Shown piece by piece: positions 44,022-53,603 of a DNA stretch of 64,000 bases. The notes below the pieces were generated by a model that saw only the letters and a program-made list of their open reading frames with translations, did not search any database and was not told the origin of the DNA. Numbering within the stretch: the stretch's first letter is position 1; each line of letters begins with the position of its first letter. Origin of the DNA: an uncultured Sanguibacteroides sp. (GTDB lineage: Bacteria; Bacteroidota; Bacteroidia; Bacteroidales; Marinifilaceae); contig NZ_UQRQ01000013.1 in NCBI RefSeq assembly GCF_900543425.1, positions 1-64,000 of the forward strand, read 5' to 3'. Position numbers and translations under genes: made by a program.

Positions 44022-45179
44022 CTACCTATAAAGCAAATATTTTATCCGTATCTCACGAAATGCCTGTAAACCAGACTGCCAGGAATTCCGAATCTCTTCT
44101 TCGCTCTCGCCCGACAATATTGCTTTTCGAAGCAAATCGTTCCCTGCCAATTGATCAAAAAACGGCGTAAAAAAAGACTCTTTTCCTTCGTAATTCCGGT
44201 AGGCCAACAACAACCAGGCCAAATTTATCTTTTTCCGCTCCCGAACAGAATGGTACTCCTTCCTCAGATCCATGCCATAACACAATTGTCCTTCACATTT
44301 AGGCGATTCGCTCATCCCTTTAATAGAACGAGGAGTATAAGAATATGACATATTTTTTAAATCCGGATGTCCAAAAACCTGAAAAGGTGTCATGGTTCCC
44401 CTGCCTTCATTCACAACCGTACCCTCGAAAAAACAGACAGAGGGGTATAAGATAACAGAAACAGAATCCGGCAAATTCGGAGAAGGCTTTTGCGGTAAAG
44501 AGACAGCCTCCTCCCGTTTCCAGTTTTCGCAAGGAATAACCGTCAGCCGACAACGCCGTTTTCCGTTTAACCATCCCTCTCCGTTAATCATAAGCGCATA
44601 CTCCCCTATTGTCATTCCGTAAACCACAGGAACCGGGTGCATACCCACGAAGGAGACATACGACTTTTGCAATACCGGGCCATCCACGTAAAAAGCATTT
44701 GGATTCGGTCTATCCATCACTACCAAAGGGATCCCATTCTCGGCACATGCCTCCATAACGTAGTGAAGGGTAGAAATATAAGTATAAAAACGAACCCCCA
44801 CGTCCTGAATGTCAAATATCATCAAATCTATTCCTTTCAGATCTTCTGCGGTAGGTTTTTTCTTTTTACCATATAACGATATGACCTCCAAACGACTTTC
44901 TGCATCCGTATAATCCCCCGTCAATCGTCCTGCTTCTGCCTCCCCCCGAAAACCGTGTTCCGGTGAAAATACCCGCACCAAATTTACCCCTTTATCCCGC
45001 AAAAAATCTACACTATGCTGCTCTTTTACCATAGAGGTATGATTGGCCACGATACCCACCCGTTTTCCTTCCAATGCGTCATGATAGATTTCATATCGTT
45101 CTATCCCATTTCGAATATTTACGCAAATAGCATCCGTTGGTACGGATGCTATTATCAATAACATAATCACGAACTTCAT
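44022..45179 (-). CDS. DUF1343 protein, NamZ-like exo-beta-N-acetylmuramidase
   Basis: This 385-residue protein has a signal peptide (about 1-17) and full-length similarity to DUF1343. The founding characterised member, NamZ of Bacillus, is an exo-acting N-acetylmuramidase that releases MurNAc from peptidoglycan fragments. Family motifs seen: GKRVGIVANHTSMV, RVFSPEHGFRGEAEAG, DLMIFDIQDVGVRFYTYISTLHYVMEA, VMDRPNPNAFYVDGP and PSVCFFEGTVVNEGRGT. The likely role is periplasmic peptidoglycan turnover or recycling. It follows the DUF4837 gene by 4 bases. Catalytic residues cannot be assigned by eye. Confidence 0.88.
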   Translation of the reverse strand: MKFVIMLLIIASVPTDAICVNIRNGIERYEIYHDALEGKRVGIVANHTSMVKEQHSVDFLRDKGVNLVRVFSPEHGFRGEAEAGRLTGDYTDAESRLEVISLYGKKKKPTAEDLKGIDLMIFDIQDVGVRFYTYISTLHYVMEACAENGIPLVVMDRPNPNAFYVDGPVLQKSYVSFVGMHPVPVVYGMTIGEYALMINGEGWLNGKRRCRLTVIPCENWKREEAVSLPQKPSPNLPDSVSVILYPSVCFFEGTVVNEGRGTMTPFQVFGHPDLKNMSYSYTPRSIKGMSESPKCEGQLCYGMDLRKEYHSVRERKKINLAWLLLAYRNYEGKESFFTPFFDQLAGNDLLRKAILSGESEEEIRNSWQSGLQAFREIRIKYLLYR

Positions 45180-45183
45180 ATGT

Positions 45184-46185
45184 TTATTCCTCTTTTTTCG
45201 GTTCTTCGTAATTAATCTCCATCGTGCTTAGAATCGCCTCAACCTGTTTAACCATATTCCGCTTATTCTCATTAGGATAATATACATATCCCATCATATA
45301 AATAATGCGATTATGTTCCTGATCCAAAACGACATTCAACACGAAAGGTCCTGCCATAAAATCATTTATCACGGTCCACAACCCCCGGATCATAATCGCA
45401 TAACTCCCATGATAATCGTATTGTACGGCCGTATAACGTATATCCGTATCAATAGCCATATAGGAATTTTTCAAAGGGCCGGGTATAAATTGTTTCAACT
45501 TTTCATTCACGGTTTCGATAATCACCCGGTCATTAAATTGATTCTGATCCTTATACTCCTCGGTAAAGAAGCAAATTCCCTTACTATCCCGAGTTGTCTC
45601 GCTGGATATCCAGACAAATCCGGTTGTATCTTTATTAATATAGTATCCGGTAGGGCAATACAGCAATATATCATATTTCTTTTTAAAAAGATTGAAAATA
45701 CGGGAATCTGCCGTCCGCTTATAAATGGAAACCAACCGATCCTTTTCTGCTTTTGTATATACCCCCAACATTCTTTTTTTGTTCGCTTCAAAAATTTTCA
45801 GGAACTCCTGATTATTAGGAGCTTTAATTTTGAAGTACACCTGACTCTTGGCCCACGGACTATTCACATACTGAATTGAAGCAGAATCGACAGAAGGAGA
45901 AATTTCCACTTTCAATATATTACGATGTCCCTTTATATTTTTATCAAAATGCAATTCCGGCAAATTCAGCATATCAAAAAGCGGTTCTACTTGCGGTAAT
46001 CCTTCCTGATCCTGTTGGAACCACGCACGAATAGAATCTCCGACCTGCCCATCCCAAACGTTTTTTTCAGCTATCACCAAGATCTCGTTTACCTTTCCGG
46101 AGACCGCGGGAGACATATTCTTGATCGCATTTTTACAACCTACAAAAAACACGACAGACACCAGAATAATTATCAATTTCTTCAT
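45184..46185 (-). CDS. DUF4837 family lipoprotein
   Basis: This 333-residue lipoprotein (signal ending VVFFVGC, then KNAIKN) has family-typical blocks: GKVNEILVIAEKNVWDGQVGDSIR, a middle ETTRDSKGICFFTEEYKDQNQF and a late MAGPFVLNVVLDQEHNRIIYMMGYVYYPNENKRNMVKQVEAI. DUF4837 is restricted to Bacteroidetes and has no known function. Tight spacing with the next gene (4 bases) and with DUF3108 upstream (46 bases) ties it to the envelope run. Confidence 0.85.
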   Translation of the reverse strand: MKKLIIILVSVVFFVGCKNAIKNMSPAVSGKVNEILVIAEKNVWDGQVGDSIRAWFQQDQEGLPQVEPLFDMLNLPELHFDKNIKGHRNILKVEISPSVDSASIQYVNSPWAKSQVYFKIKAPNNQEFLKIFEANKKRMLGVYTKAEKDRLVSIYKRTADSRIFNLFKKKYDILLYCPTGYYINKDTTGFVWISSETTRDSKGICFFTEEYKDQNQFNDRVIIETVNEKLKQFIPGPLKNSYMAIDTDIRYTAVQYDYHGSYAIMIRGLWTVINDFMAGPFVLNVVLDQEHNRIIYMMGYVYYPNENKRNMVKQVEAILSTMEINYEEPKKEE

Positions 46186-46231
46186 ATTTCAAATTTTAAA
46201 TTTCCGATTCTTCCCAAACAAAAAATTCCAG

Positions 46232-46993
46232 TTACCAATAAATACTATTCGCCTCATCCAGAATTCCTTTCACCGATCCGACCAGAATCTTCGCCTCTAC
46301 CATAACCGGTACCCGGTACTCATCATCGCTCACCCAAATTTTCATATTCTCTCCCCCTTTGAACACTTCTCCTTCCACCAACAAAGGAGAAAACACATGG
46401 CACTGACGCTTCCCTTTCCCTAATTTTACTTTATCCTTTCCCAAATAACGAACATAAAGTTCGTAAATTTTTTCATCAATCAAAATACGAATCGGGATCA
46501 TATCGTTTTTTTTATATTTTTCAAAATCCAGGTTCCGGGCCAGCCAAGCCACGGAAAGCATATCATAGGTCCCCTCCAACAAAGGGATGGTATCTTTACG
46601 GACATACTTTCCGATCCGTTCTACCTCCGAATAGATGACATTATTACCATAGTCCCAAACATAATCGAACGTTTTATGGTAATTTCCTTCATGAGCCTTT
46701 CTTGAGAATTCATAAGGCATGAACGTAAGGCTGTCATGATAAGAGATCAGCGTATCCCGTAACCTGAAAACCCAATCCCAGGAAGGATTGGAACTTCCCA
46801 CGGCAAACAACCGCTGGGCGTTGGGATATTTATCGGACGACGCCAGCGTAAATTCCACAGACCCTGCCTTAATCCATACGAACCCCCAGTTGTAATACCC
46901 GGTATAAGTCAATTTTTCCAATGGCTTAACCTTCTCCTGTGCAAAAAGAGGCAAACTAAAAAATAGTACACCGATTAATAATATTTTCTTCAT
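46232..46993 (-). CDS. DUF3108 domain protein
   Basis: This 253-residue secreted protein has a signal peptide (about 1-19, ending PLFAQ). The mature part is a beta-rich DUF3108 domain with the opening LTYTGYYNWGFVWIKAGSVEFTL and the closing MKIWVSDDEYRVPVMVEAKILVGSVKGIL, both typical. Function is not established; the family is thought to be periplasmic and has been associated with outer-membrane or exopolysaccharide loci. Its start abuts the stop of the Ig-like lipoprotein gene, so the two are translationally close. Confidence 0.87.
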   Translation of the reverse strand: MKKILLIGVLFFSLPLFAQEKVKPLEKLTYTGYYNWGFVWIKAGSVEFTLASSDKYPNAQRLFAVGSSNPSWDWVFRLRDTLISYHDSLTFMPYEFSRKAHEGNYHKTFDYVWDYGNNVIYSEVERIGKYVRKDTIPLLEGTYDMLSVAWLARNLDFEKYKKNDMIPIRILIDEKIYELYVRYLGKDKVKLGKGKRQCHVFSPLLVEGEVFKGGENMKIWVSDDEYRVPVMVEAKILVGSVKGILDEANSIYW

Positions 46994-48919
46994 TTATCTG
47001 CTCCTACCTCTCTTTTTATTATTTTCTTCTTCATTTTTCTTCTTGCTCGGGTCCTCCCTCACGTAGGTTTTCTTCACATCAAACTCCTGCTCCACGTCAA
47101 AATTCCGTTTTATCTTAAAATCCAACGGGAAATATTTTATCTCCTCAGGCTGAATTCGCTTCAGGTAATTTCCGGTATCCCATTTCCCATTTCCATTCCT
47201 ATCCATGATAGCCCGGATCATATAAGTTCCTTCATTCAAATAATCGAACGTTACTCTACCGTCTTTAAAAACCTGCTTCTCCTGCAATATTTTCAAATCT
47301 TTATCGCTTCCCTGATAAAGTTGCACGACCACAGGCATCTCGACTCCCGTAACATTCAAAAATATCTTTCCATAATCCTCTTCTGCTTTTGTCTTAAACG
47401 TCTTCTCAAACTTTTTGTTATATAAACCATATAAGTTATGCATCGCCATGGAATCAATCGTCAGCTGGTATTCCGTCTCGGGTTTCCATTTATTATCCAA
47501 GTAAAACCGACGGATTTTTAAACTATCCTGGCTTATCTCAAAAGGAATAGCGACCCAATTCGAATCCACTTTTTCAAACAGTTTTATTTTCTCCATTTCA
47601 GAGGGCCGAATCGGCTTATCGAAATCCAACACGATATTTCGATTCAAATCAAAGGTAGGAGCAATATTCGAAGTAAATTCCAAAAACTTCAACTCCGGTT
47701 TATCCTCCTCCTCATCGTCTTTTTTCTTCTTTTTCTTCGGTAATACTTTATCTTTATAGTTTAATTTTACCGTATCTTTTGTCCAGACCAAACGACGCAG
47801 AGAATCCGTTCTCATATAGGTCAACTCGACAAGCAAAGAATCGATTTTATATATGGAGGAATCCTTTATCCACAATTTTAAAGTATCGTTACCGGCCGAA
47901 CGTTCCGTAATATACCAATCCTTATCCACGCCGTCCAACAAATGCAATCCTAATAACCTTGCCTTTAATTGATTATCTCCAGGAATACTAAATAAAAAAT
48001 CCAGCCGTTCCCGTTCATCCCGAAGTTCGTTGTCCAAATACAATTGGGTAGGCTCCTCCTCGAACATACTCATGAACAAATTAGAAGGACCATACAATAT
48101 ATACTCCCGTTGCACGATCGTATCTTTGGTCAATTGTTTAACACTTAACTCGCCTTTCCTCGAACGCCTTACTTCTATTTGGGTCGTATCGGGCCGTATC
48201 GTATCCCATCTCATCACCCGGCTCATCACAGGCCTGACTAATGTATCCACAAAAGCGACCCGGTCATTCTCCGGCGTAAACTTATTATCCCGATTCGCAT
48301 CCTCAATAGCCAACACCCGATACACGGTATCCTTAATGTTCGTCACCCGAAACATTCCGGCACTATCCGTACGAGCCAGATAGCTGGGTAATTCCAGTAT
48401 AGCCGCGGAATCGGCATGATTTTCATAAAACAACACCATGGCATTGAGCAAAGGTAACTGAGTCTGAGCATCGATTACCTTTCCGCTTAACTCCAAAGAA
48501 TCAATGGTGTTACCCGTGGAAAAAACATAGCGATAATATCCTAACGGATTTCCCTCGTTATTATCCACGATAGCATCGGCAAAGTCCAACGTATAAGTAG
48601 TATTCGGTTTCAAAGTATCGGCATTCAAATCCACGACAATATACTTCCCGCGTAAACTGACCTTAGGATTTTTTTTGGCAGGAGGAGACATTACAAATTT
48701 GTTGTTAATCTCCTTTAACTGTACAAATTCATCAAAGTAAATGCTTACCCGTTTTGCCTTAAAATCGGTAGAGAAAGAGACAGGTTCTTCTTTAATCACC
48801 TTAGGAGGGATTTCATCCTTTATTCCCCCCTCCGGATAACCCCTGTTAGCACAAGCATATATGATTAAAGACACGACAATAGCCGCAAAACAAAAAGCAT
48901 TCCAAAAAATCTTACTCAT
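46994..48919 (-). CDS. Ig-like (Big_5) domain lipoprotein
   Basis: This 641-residue protein has a lipoprotein-type signal (VVSLIIYAC, then ANRGYPEGG). It carries a bacterial Ig-like Big_5 domain (about 33-130: PPKVIKEEPVSFSTDFKAKRVSIYFDEFVQL ... TYTLDFADAIVDNNEGNPLG), a SdrD-like/prealbumin-type module (about 140-210), and a C-terminal half with another Ig-like region. The tail is strongly basic (KKKNEEENNKKRGRSR). It heads the five-gene envelope run and has a -7 box (48942-48949) about 17 bases ahead of the start. The role is probably structural at the envelope; unknown in detail. Confidence 0.82.
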   Translation of the reverse strand: MSKIFWNAFCFAAIVVSLIIYACANRGYPEGGIKDEIPPKVIKEEPVSFSTDFKAKRVSIYFDEFVQLKEINNKFVMSPPAKKNPKVSLRGKYIVVDLNADTLKPNTTYTLDFADAIVDNNEGNPLGYYRYVFSTGNTIDSLELSGKVIDAQTQLPLLNAMVLFYENHADSAAILELPSYLARTDSAGMFRVTNIKDTVYRVLAIEDANRDNKFTPENDRVAFVDTLVRPVMSRVMRWDTIRPDTTQIEVRRSRKGELSVKQLTKDTIVQREYILYGPSNLFMSMFEEEPTQLYLDNELRDERERLDFLFSIPGDNQLKARLLGLHLLDGVDKDWYITERSAGNDTLKLWIKDSSIYKIDSLLVELTYMRTDSLRRLVWTKDTVKLNYKDKVLPKKKKKKDDEEEDKPELKFLEFTSNIAPTFDLNRNIVLDFDKPIRPSEMEKIKLFEKVDSNWVAIPFEISQDSLKIRRFYLDNKWKPETEYQLTIDSMAMHNLYGLYNKKFEKTFKTKAEEDYGKIFLNVTGVEMPVVVQLYQGSDKDLKILQEKQVFKDGRVTFDYLNEGTYMIRAIMDRNGNGKWDTGNYLKRIQPEEIKYFPLDFKIKRNFDVEQEFDVKKTYVREDPSKKKNEEENNKKRGRSR

Positions 48920-48941
48920 AATCCTCCTAAAATTAATTCTA

Positions 48942-48949
48942 CAAATTTA
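48942..48949 (-). promoter_or_regulatory. -7 box ahead of the envelope gene run
   Basis: TAAATTTG on the minus strand (48949-48942) matches TAnnTTTG and would start transcription near 48936, close to the ATG at 48919. No -33 element is clear. Confidence 0.4.
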
Positions 48950-49133
48950 TAAAAAAGTTCGGACTACCTTTCCTCCATCTCTATAAACCTTAAAATTAAT
49001 CGTTTTTTTTACGACTTTATTACCTCTTGTCAGAAAACACAGACTATCTTAACACTTTTCCTCCATAAATCACGTTAAAAATATTGACACGGACAGTAAG
49101 ACAAGGCCAATACAATATAAGAAATTGATACGA

Positions 49134-49814
49134 TCAATCCTTCGCCACCGCAAGACAAGCCACACTTACCGTCAAATCAGGAATTTCATTTAAAACTTCG
49201 AGAAAAGAGGTTAAGGTTGATCCCGTCGTAATAACATCATCAATGACCAGTATGTGTTTCCCTTGCAACGAAAGAGTCTCTTCCAACCGAAAGATACGCT
49301 TCACGTTTTCAGCTCGTTGTTCGGCCGTCAAGCCCGTTTGGGAAGGATTATTGATAACCCGGGAAACAACATGATCCATCACGGGTACTTGCAACACCTC
49401 CGCAATACCGACCGCAATTTCCCGGGCCTGATTAAAACCTCGTTTTCGTTCTCGCTTCGGATGGAGAGGCAAAGGAATAATACCATCGAATTCATCTCTT
49501 CCAGCCATTCGTTCTCCCAACATAGCCCCCAGAAAATGTCCGATATCTTTTTTGGATCGATACTTTATAGCATAGATCAAATTTCGGTAATCGCTATATC
49601 GGCTATAATAAAACAAGGAGTGGACTGCTTTCATTCGACATACCCGGTCGAATTGCAAAAACAGGTCATCATGCAAGCCATAACTATACGGAAAGTCATA
49701 TAAACATGCAGAACAAATATGTTTTTCCCCTGTGACCAACACCTCTTTACAAACTTCGCACATCCGGGGATAAAACAGATCTATAAAGGCTAAAAAATAG
49801 GAAACGAGAGTCAT
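49134..49814 (-). CDS. ComF family phosphoribosyltransferase-like protein
   Basis: This 226-residue cytoplasmic protein has an N-terminal zinc-finger-like set of Cys (CEVCKEVLVTGEKHICSAC, about 19-37) and a C-terminal phosphoribosyltransferase domain with the PRPP-binding loop VLVIDDVITTGSTL (about 191-204). It also has the PLHPKRERKRGFNQA block typical of ComF. In competent bacteria ComF acts after DNA uptake to support recombination; elsewhere its role is unclear. The gene stands alone. The 215 bases between it and the Ig-like gene start contain a -7 box for that gene and otherwise AT-rich sequence with nothing I can name. Confidence 0.92.
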   Translation of the reverse strand: MTLVSYFLAFIDLFYPRMCEVCKEVLVTGEKHICSACLYDFPYSYGLHDDLFLQFDRVCRMKAVHSLFYYSRYSDYRNLIYAIKYRSKKDIGHFLGAMLGERMAGRDEFDGIIPLPLHPKRERKRGFNQAREIAVGIAEVLQVPVMDHVVSRVINNPSQTGLTAEQRAENVKRIFRLEETLSLQGKHILVIDDVITTGSTLTSFLEVLNEIPDLTVSVACLAVAKD

Positions 49815-49877
49815 ATTTTATTTATTAAATTACACCTATATTGCTCTCCCTCTGGTTTCCTTTTGGTTCTATCTAAA

Positions 49878-50642
49878 TTATTGTTTTACAAAATTATACG
49901 TAATTGTTCCTGTCTGATACTCCGAAGCCTTGTCATCTTGATTAAACCGGGAACGCAAAGCGGCATCCACGGCTACGTCCCTCAGGCAATCGTCTTGTTT
50001 AGACTCCTTATCTATGACTTCCGCCTTCACCACATGTCCCTTTTGGTTCACAACAATAGCCACGACCACCTTTCCCCCGTATTCGCATTTAAAAATGGGT
50101 ATGGGTAAAAAAACTTTATACCGCCCTTCCAACTTATACGAAACACTACTTTTCCCCACGTAAACGATCGATTGCAAGGAATCCAGCTTCCGTTGCTGTT
50201 CGTCTTTCGCATGTTGCAGACTATCCGTTTTATAATGTTTATCTTTTTTAGTTTCGTAACGATTACCATAGCTTCCTTTCAGCTCCTCCTGTATCTCTTT
50301 GATATATTCCTGTACGTTTTCTATCGGCTCGCGATCGGGTCGTTTTTCATTTTTCACCTCCTCGTTTACGGCAATCGAACGCAACATCTCCTCTACTTCA
50401 TCATTAGCCCGTTGACGAATTAACTCTTTCTTCTCTTCTATCATCTGCTGAATAACTTCCGGCTCCGGCATTTCCAGCACAATTTCGACCTCTTTATGCA
50501 CGTTCATCTTCGATATCCCCATACTCAACAATCCGATGGCCAATAGCAAATGGAAAATAAGAGTCCCCATTATGCCGTGCTTATGAGCATAAATAAACTC
50601 TTTCCATTTTTTCAAATATGTATCCCAACCTTTTATTTTCAT
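49878..50642 (-). CDS. TonB C-terminal-domain protein
   Basis: This 254-residue protein has one transmembrane helix (about 23-42, GTLIFHLLLAIGLLSMGI), a charged coiled-coil-rich linker (about 55-165, rich in Glu, Lys, Arg) and a C-terminal TonB-like domain (GKVVVAIVVNQKGHVVKAEVIDKE ... GTITYNFV). This matches the layout of energy-transducer TonB proteins, but the proline-rich spacer is replaced by a helical one and no ExbB/ExbD genes are nearby. Its start codon overlaps the stop of the LolC/E-type permease gene by 4 bases, implying coupled translation. Whether it energises TonB-dependent transporters or has a structural role is open. Confidence 0.7.
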   Translation of the reverse strand: MKIKGWDTYLKKWKEFIYAHKHGIMGTLIFHLLLAIGLLSMGISKMNVHKEVEIVLEMPEPEVIQQMIEEKKELIRQRANDEVEEMLRSIAVNEEVKNEKRPDREPIENVQEYIKEIQEELKGSYGNRYETKKDKHYKTDSLQHAKDEQQRKLDSLQSIVYVGKSSVSYKLEGRYKVFLPIPIFKCEYGGKVVVAIVVNQKGHVVKAEVIDKESKQDDCLRDVAVDAALRSRFNQDDKASEYQTGTITYNFVKQ

Positions 50643-51865
50643 TCGAACCGGATTGACTTTATCGGATTAATTTTAGATATCAACATGGTCGGAACAATCA
50701 ACATAAGTAATGTTACCGCAATTACACCCACATTCAAGAACAGTATATACCATCCGTTAAAATAGATCGGCACGGTACTCATGTAGTAAGTGACCGGATC
50801 CAATTTCACCACTTTAAAATAGTATTGTATCCCTGCCAGTAAAAAAGCCAGCAAATTCCCCCAAATCATACCCTTCACGATCAATCCGGCAGAAATATAC
50901 AAAAACAGACGTCTCAATGATATATTTTTACAACCGAGAGCCTTCAACATACCGATTAACACCGTCTTATCCAAAATTAAAATCAACAAACCGGACACCA
51001 TGTTAAATCCCGCCACGGTCACGATCAGGATCAGGATAATCCAAACGTTCATGTTCAACAGATTCAGCCAATCGAATATTTGCGGTGCAATATCCCCTAA
51101 TGTTTTTACCTCACAGTTTTCATTCATATCATAAAGCAAATCATCCACCCGATCCCAATACTCGTTCACCTTTTCCACATCGGACAACTCCACGGCAATT
51201 CCCCCCAGTTGCCCCGGTTCCCAACCGTTCAATCTTGCCAGATGCCTGCGGTCCGCCAATACCGCCACATCATCGTATTCCTTGAATCCGGTATCATAAA
51301 TTCCCGACACCCTAAAAGCCCTGACACGAGGAGGTTCCTGCACAAAATGAGCAATGATCTTATCTCCCGTGTTCACATTCAAATAATCTGCGACAAAAGC
51401 CGAAATCAGTATCTCTTCAGAAGCTTTAGGCGTTGAAAAATCCGGCATTTTGCCTTCTTTCAAATTTCGTTGAAAAAAATTTCGGTTATAAGTAGAATCC
51501 ACTCCTTTCAATACCACTCCGTGAATTTCCGATTTACTCTTCAGTATCGCAGGCTTCTCGATATAACCATACACCTCGTTCACCCCATCCATTCGCTTCA
51601 ATCTCGCCATTAAGGAATCAGCCTGTAAAATAGCCCCGTTCGACGTCTCATAAGGAATGATGTTCAAATGTGACGTAAAACCGGATAACTTCCACGTGAT
51701 TTCATGCTTAAAACCGATAATGATAAATATAGAAAGTAGCATCACGCACAACCCTAACGCTATCCCGCCGATTGCGATCCTAACGATGGGAACGGACACG
51801 GATTTCTCCGTGTCACCCTTTAATAACCTGCGTGCAATAAACCACTCTATATTCACGAAATCCAA
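50639..51865 (-). CDS. LolC/E-type ABC transporter permease (FtsX fold)
   Basis: This 408-residue permease is of the lipoprotein-release family. It has an N-terminal helix (about 26-52, VRIAIGGIALGLCVMLLSIFIIIG), a periplasmic domain (about 55-265), and an FtsX domain with three C-terminal helices starting near 272. It opens with the WFIARRLLKGD segment typical of LolC/LolE. With a LolD-type ATPase it would extract lipoproteins from the inner membrane; no ATPase is encoded next to it. It has a full promoter upstream and overlaps the TonB-like gene downstream. Confidence 0.88.
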   Translation of the reverse strand: MDFVNIEWFIARRLLKGDTEKSVSVPIVRIAIGGIALGLCVMLLSIFIIIGFKHEITWKLSGFTSHLNIIPYETSNGAILQADSLMARLKRMDGVNEVYGYIEKPAILKSKSEIHGVVLKGVDSTYNRNFFQRNLKEGKMPDFSTPKASEEILISAFVADYLNVNTGDKIIAHFVQEPPRVRAFRVSGIYDTGFKEYDDVAVLADRRHLARLNGWEPGQLGGIAVELSDVEKVNEYWDRVDDLLYDMNENCEVKTLGDIAPQIFDWLNLLNMNVWIILILIVTVAGFNMVSGLLILILDKTVLIGMLKALGCKNISLRRLFLYISAGLIVKGMIWGNLLAFLLAGIQYYFKVVKLDPVTYYMSTVPIYFNGWYILFLNVGVIAVTLLMLIVPTMLISKINPIKSIRFE

Positions 51866-51879
51866 TTTTAACGTTTAGA

Positions 51880-51910
51880 CAAAAGTAAACAAATTTCTAC
51901 GGCCTACAAA
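51880..51910 (-). promoter_or_regulatory. Promoter of the LolC/E-type permease gene
   Basis: On the minus strand TACTTTTG (51887-51880) follows TTTG (51910-51907) after 19 bp. The predicted leader is very short (about 10 nt before the ATG at 51865). Confidence 0.65.
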
Positions 51911-52109
51911 AGAAAGAAGAGCTTTCCCCACACTTCTCTCCATTCGTCGTATTCGAACCTTAACAGAGGCTTTGATTTGAAATTAAATTATTTTAGCCAT
52001 TCTCACTTCAAATTTAAAACGATTTCGAGAGTTATCCTGATAAATTTTTATTAAACTTGCACCTACGCGAAAAGATGAAAATAAAATCCAGATAAATATT
52101 AAATTTCAT

Positions 52110-53429
52110 ATGCAGAACAATCTAATAGACACGAAAATTGTCGACCAGAAACTGGAGGTCTGTGGAATCCGAGACATGGAAGACGCAACCATTCGGGATA
52201 TCGTAAAAGTGGTAAATATGGTCGAAGCCGAAAGCGGAGAAAAATTTATTCGCATGGAGATGGGAGTACCGGGTCTCCCCCCCTCATCAATTGGCATAGA
52301 AGCCGAAATTGACGCTCTCCGGCAAGGTGTAGCCCAGTTCTATCCTATGCTCGAAGGACATAAGGAATTCAAAGAAGAGGGTTCCAAATTCGTGAAAAAC
52401 TTCATGGACATAGAGATTAAGCCGGAAGGTATTATTCCTACGGTCGGTTCCATGCAAGCCTGCTATGCAGCATTTATGGCTGTAACCGAATGCCAAAAAG
52501 GCAAAGATACCGTACTGTTTATCGACCCGGGATTTCCTGTTCAGAAAACCCAGATGCAAGTAATCGGCAAACCGTTCGAATCGTTTGATGTCTATAATTA
52601 CAGGGGCGATAAGCTACGGGAAAAATTAGAGGAACATCTTTCAAAAGGTAATATCGCAGCCATCCTGTATAGTAACCCGAACAATCCTGCCTGGATTTGT
52701 TTTACGGAAAAAGAGTTACAAATCATCGGAGAGTTGGCCAATAAATACGGAGTAATCGTTTTAGAAGATTTAGCCTATTTTGCCATGGACTTCCGCAAAG
52801 ACCTTTCCAATCCGGGAGTTCCGCCGTTTCAAGCGACCGTTGCCAAATACACCCCGAACTACATCGTCATGATCTCAGGTTCCAAGCTATTCAGCTATGC
52901 CGGACAACGTTTGGGAATCATGTGCATATCCGATGCCCTATACAATCGTAAGTTCGAAAACTTACAACACCGTTTCGGCGGTCTGGGCACTTTAGGCTAT
53001 ACCCTTGTCAACCGGATCATTTACACCCTCTCTTCCGGGACGACTCACTCCTGTCAATACGCCATGAGTGCTATACTAAAAGCCGCCAACGAGGGCAAAA
53101 TAAACATTCTGGACGGGGTTCGCGAATACGCCGAACGGGCACATGCCATGAAGACACTCTTCACCCAATACGGATTTGAAATCGTTTACGATAAAGATAT
53201 CGATCAACCTATCGCCGATGGATTCTATTTCACTATCATCTACCCGGGAATGACCGGAGCTGAATTGACGAAAGAGATACTATACTATGGTATATCGGCC
53301 ATTCCTTTGCGAGACACGGGTTCCAAAAAACAAGGACTAAGGGCGTGTGTTTCCCAAACAGCAATGGATAGAATGTCGACATTGGAAGAACGTTTGAAAT
53401 CTTTTCAAGCCGATCACGCGGTAAAGTAG
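52110..53429 (+). CDS. PLP-dependent class I/II aminotransferase
   Basis: This 439-residue fold-type I aminotransferase has the substrate-side glycine-rich turn (SMQACYAAFMAV), the YSNPNNPAW segment (Asn binding the PLP ring side), and the PLP lysine Lys259 in MISGSKLFSYAGQRLG with the phosphate-binding Arg close after. It lies 174 bases upstream of a four-subunit 2-oxoacid:ferredoxin oxidoreductase on the same strand. An attractive reading is that it interconverts an amino acid and the 2-oxoacid used by that enzyme. The exact substrate is not readable. The upstream TAAACTTG (52052-52059) is a near-match -7 box. Confidence 0.88.
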   Translation: MQNNLIDTKIVDQKLEVCGIRDMEDATIRDIVKVVNMVEAESGEKFIRMEMGVPGLPPSSIGIEAEIDALRQGVAQFYPMLEGHKEFKEEGSKFVKNFMDIEIKPEGIIPTVGSMQACYAAFMAVTECQKGKDTVLFIDPGFPVQKTQMQVIGKPFESFDVYNYRGDKLREKLEEHLSKGNIAAILYSNPNNPAWICFTEKELQIIGELANKYGVIVLEDLAYFAMDFRKDLSNPGVPPFQATVAKYTPNYIVMISGSKLFSYAGQRLGIMCISDALYNRKFENLQHRFGGLGTLGYTLVNRIIYTLSSGTTHSCQYAMSAILKAANEGKINILDGVREYAERAHAMKTLFTQYGFEIVYDKDIDQPIADGFYFTIIYPGMTGAELTKEILYYGISAIPLRDTGSKKQGLRACVSQTAMDRMSTLEERLKSFQADHAVK

Positions 53430-53603
53430 GAAGTTCCGAAAATCAGGTATAAAAGGCATTCATTAAATAAAATCAAAACAAAGTTAAATTTATGGCAAAC
53501 TATTTTTACTATTCGATTTTAGTTTTTAATTTTATACCCGAAATTTTGTTACAAAATCAAAGATAAACACCAAAATAATTTATAAATCATAATCTATTCA
53601 GTT

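Noticed and set aside
45313..45879. 188-residue plus-strand open frame
   Set aside because: It lies wholly antisense to the DUF4837 gene, has no recognisable motif, and is rich in residues expected from the reverse frame.
49254..49703. 149-residue plus-strand open frame
   Set aside because: It is antisense to the comF-family gene, which has clear Cys and PRPP motifs; no start signal or family match.
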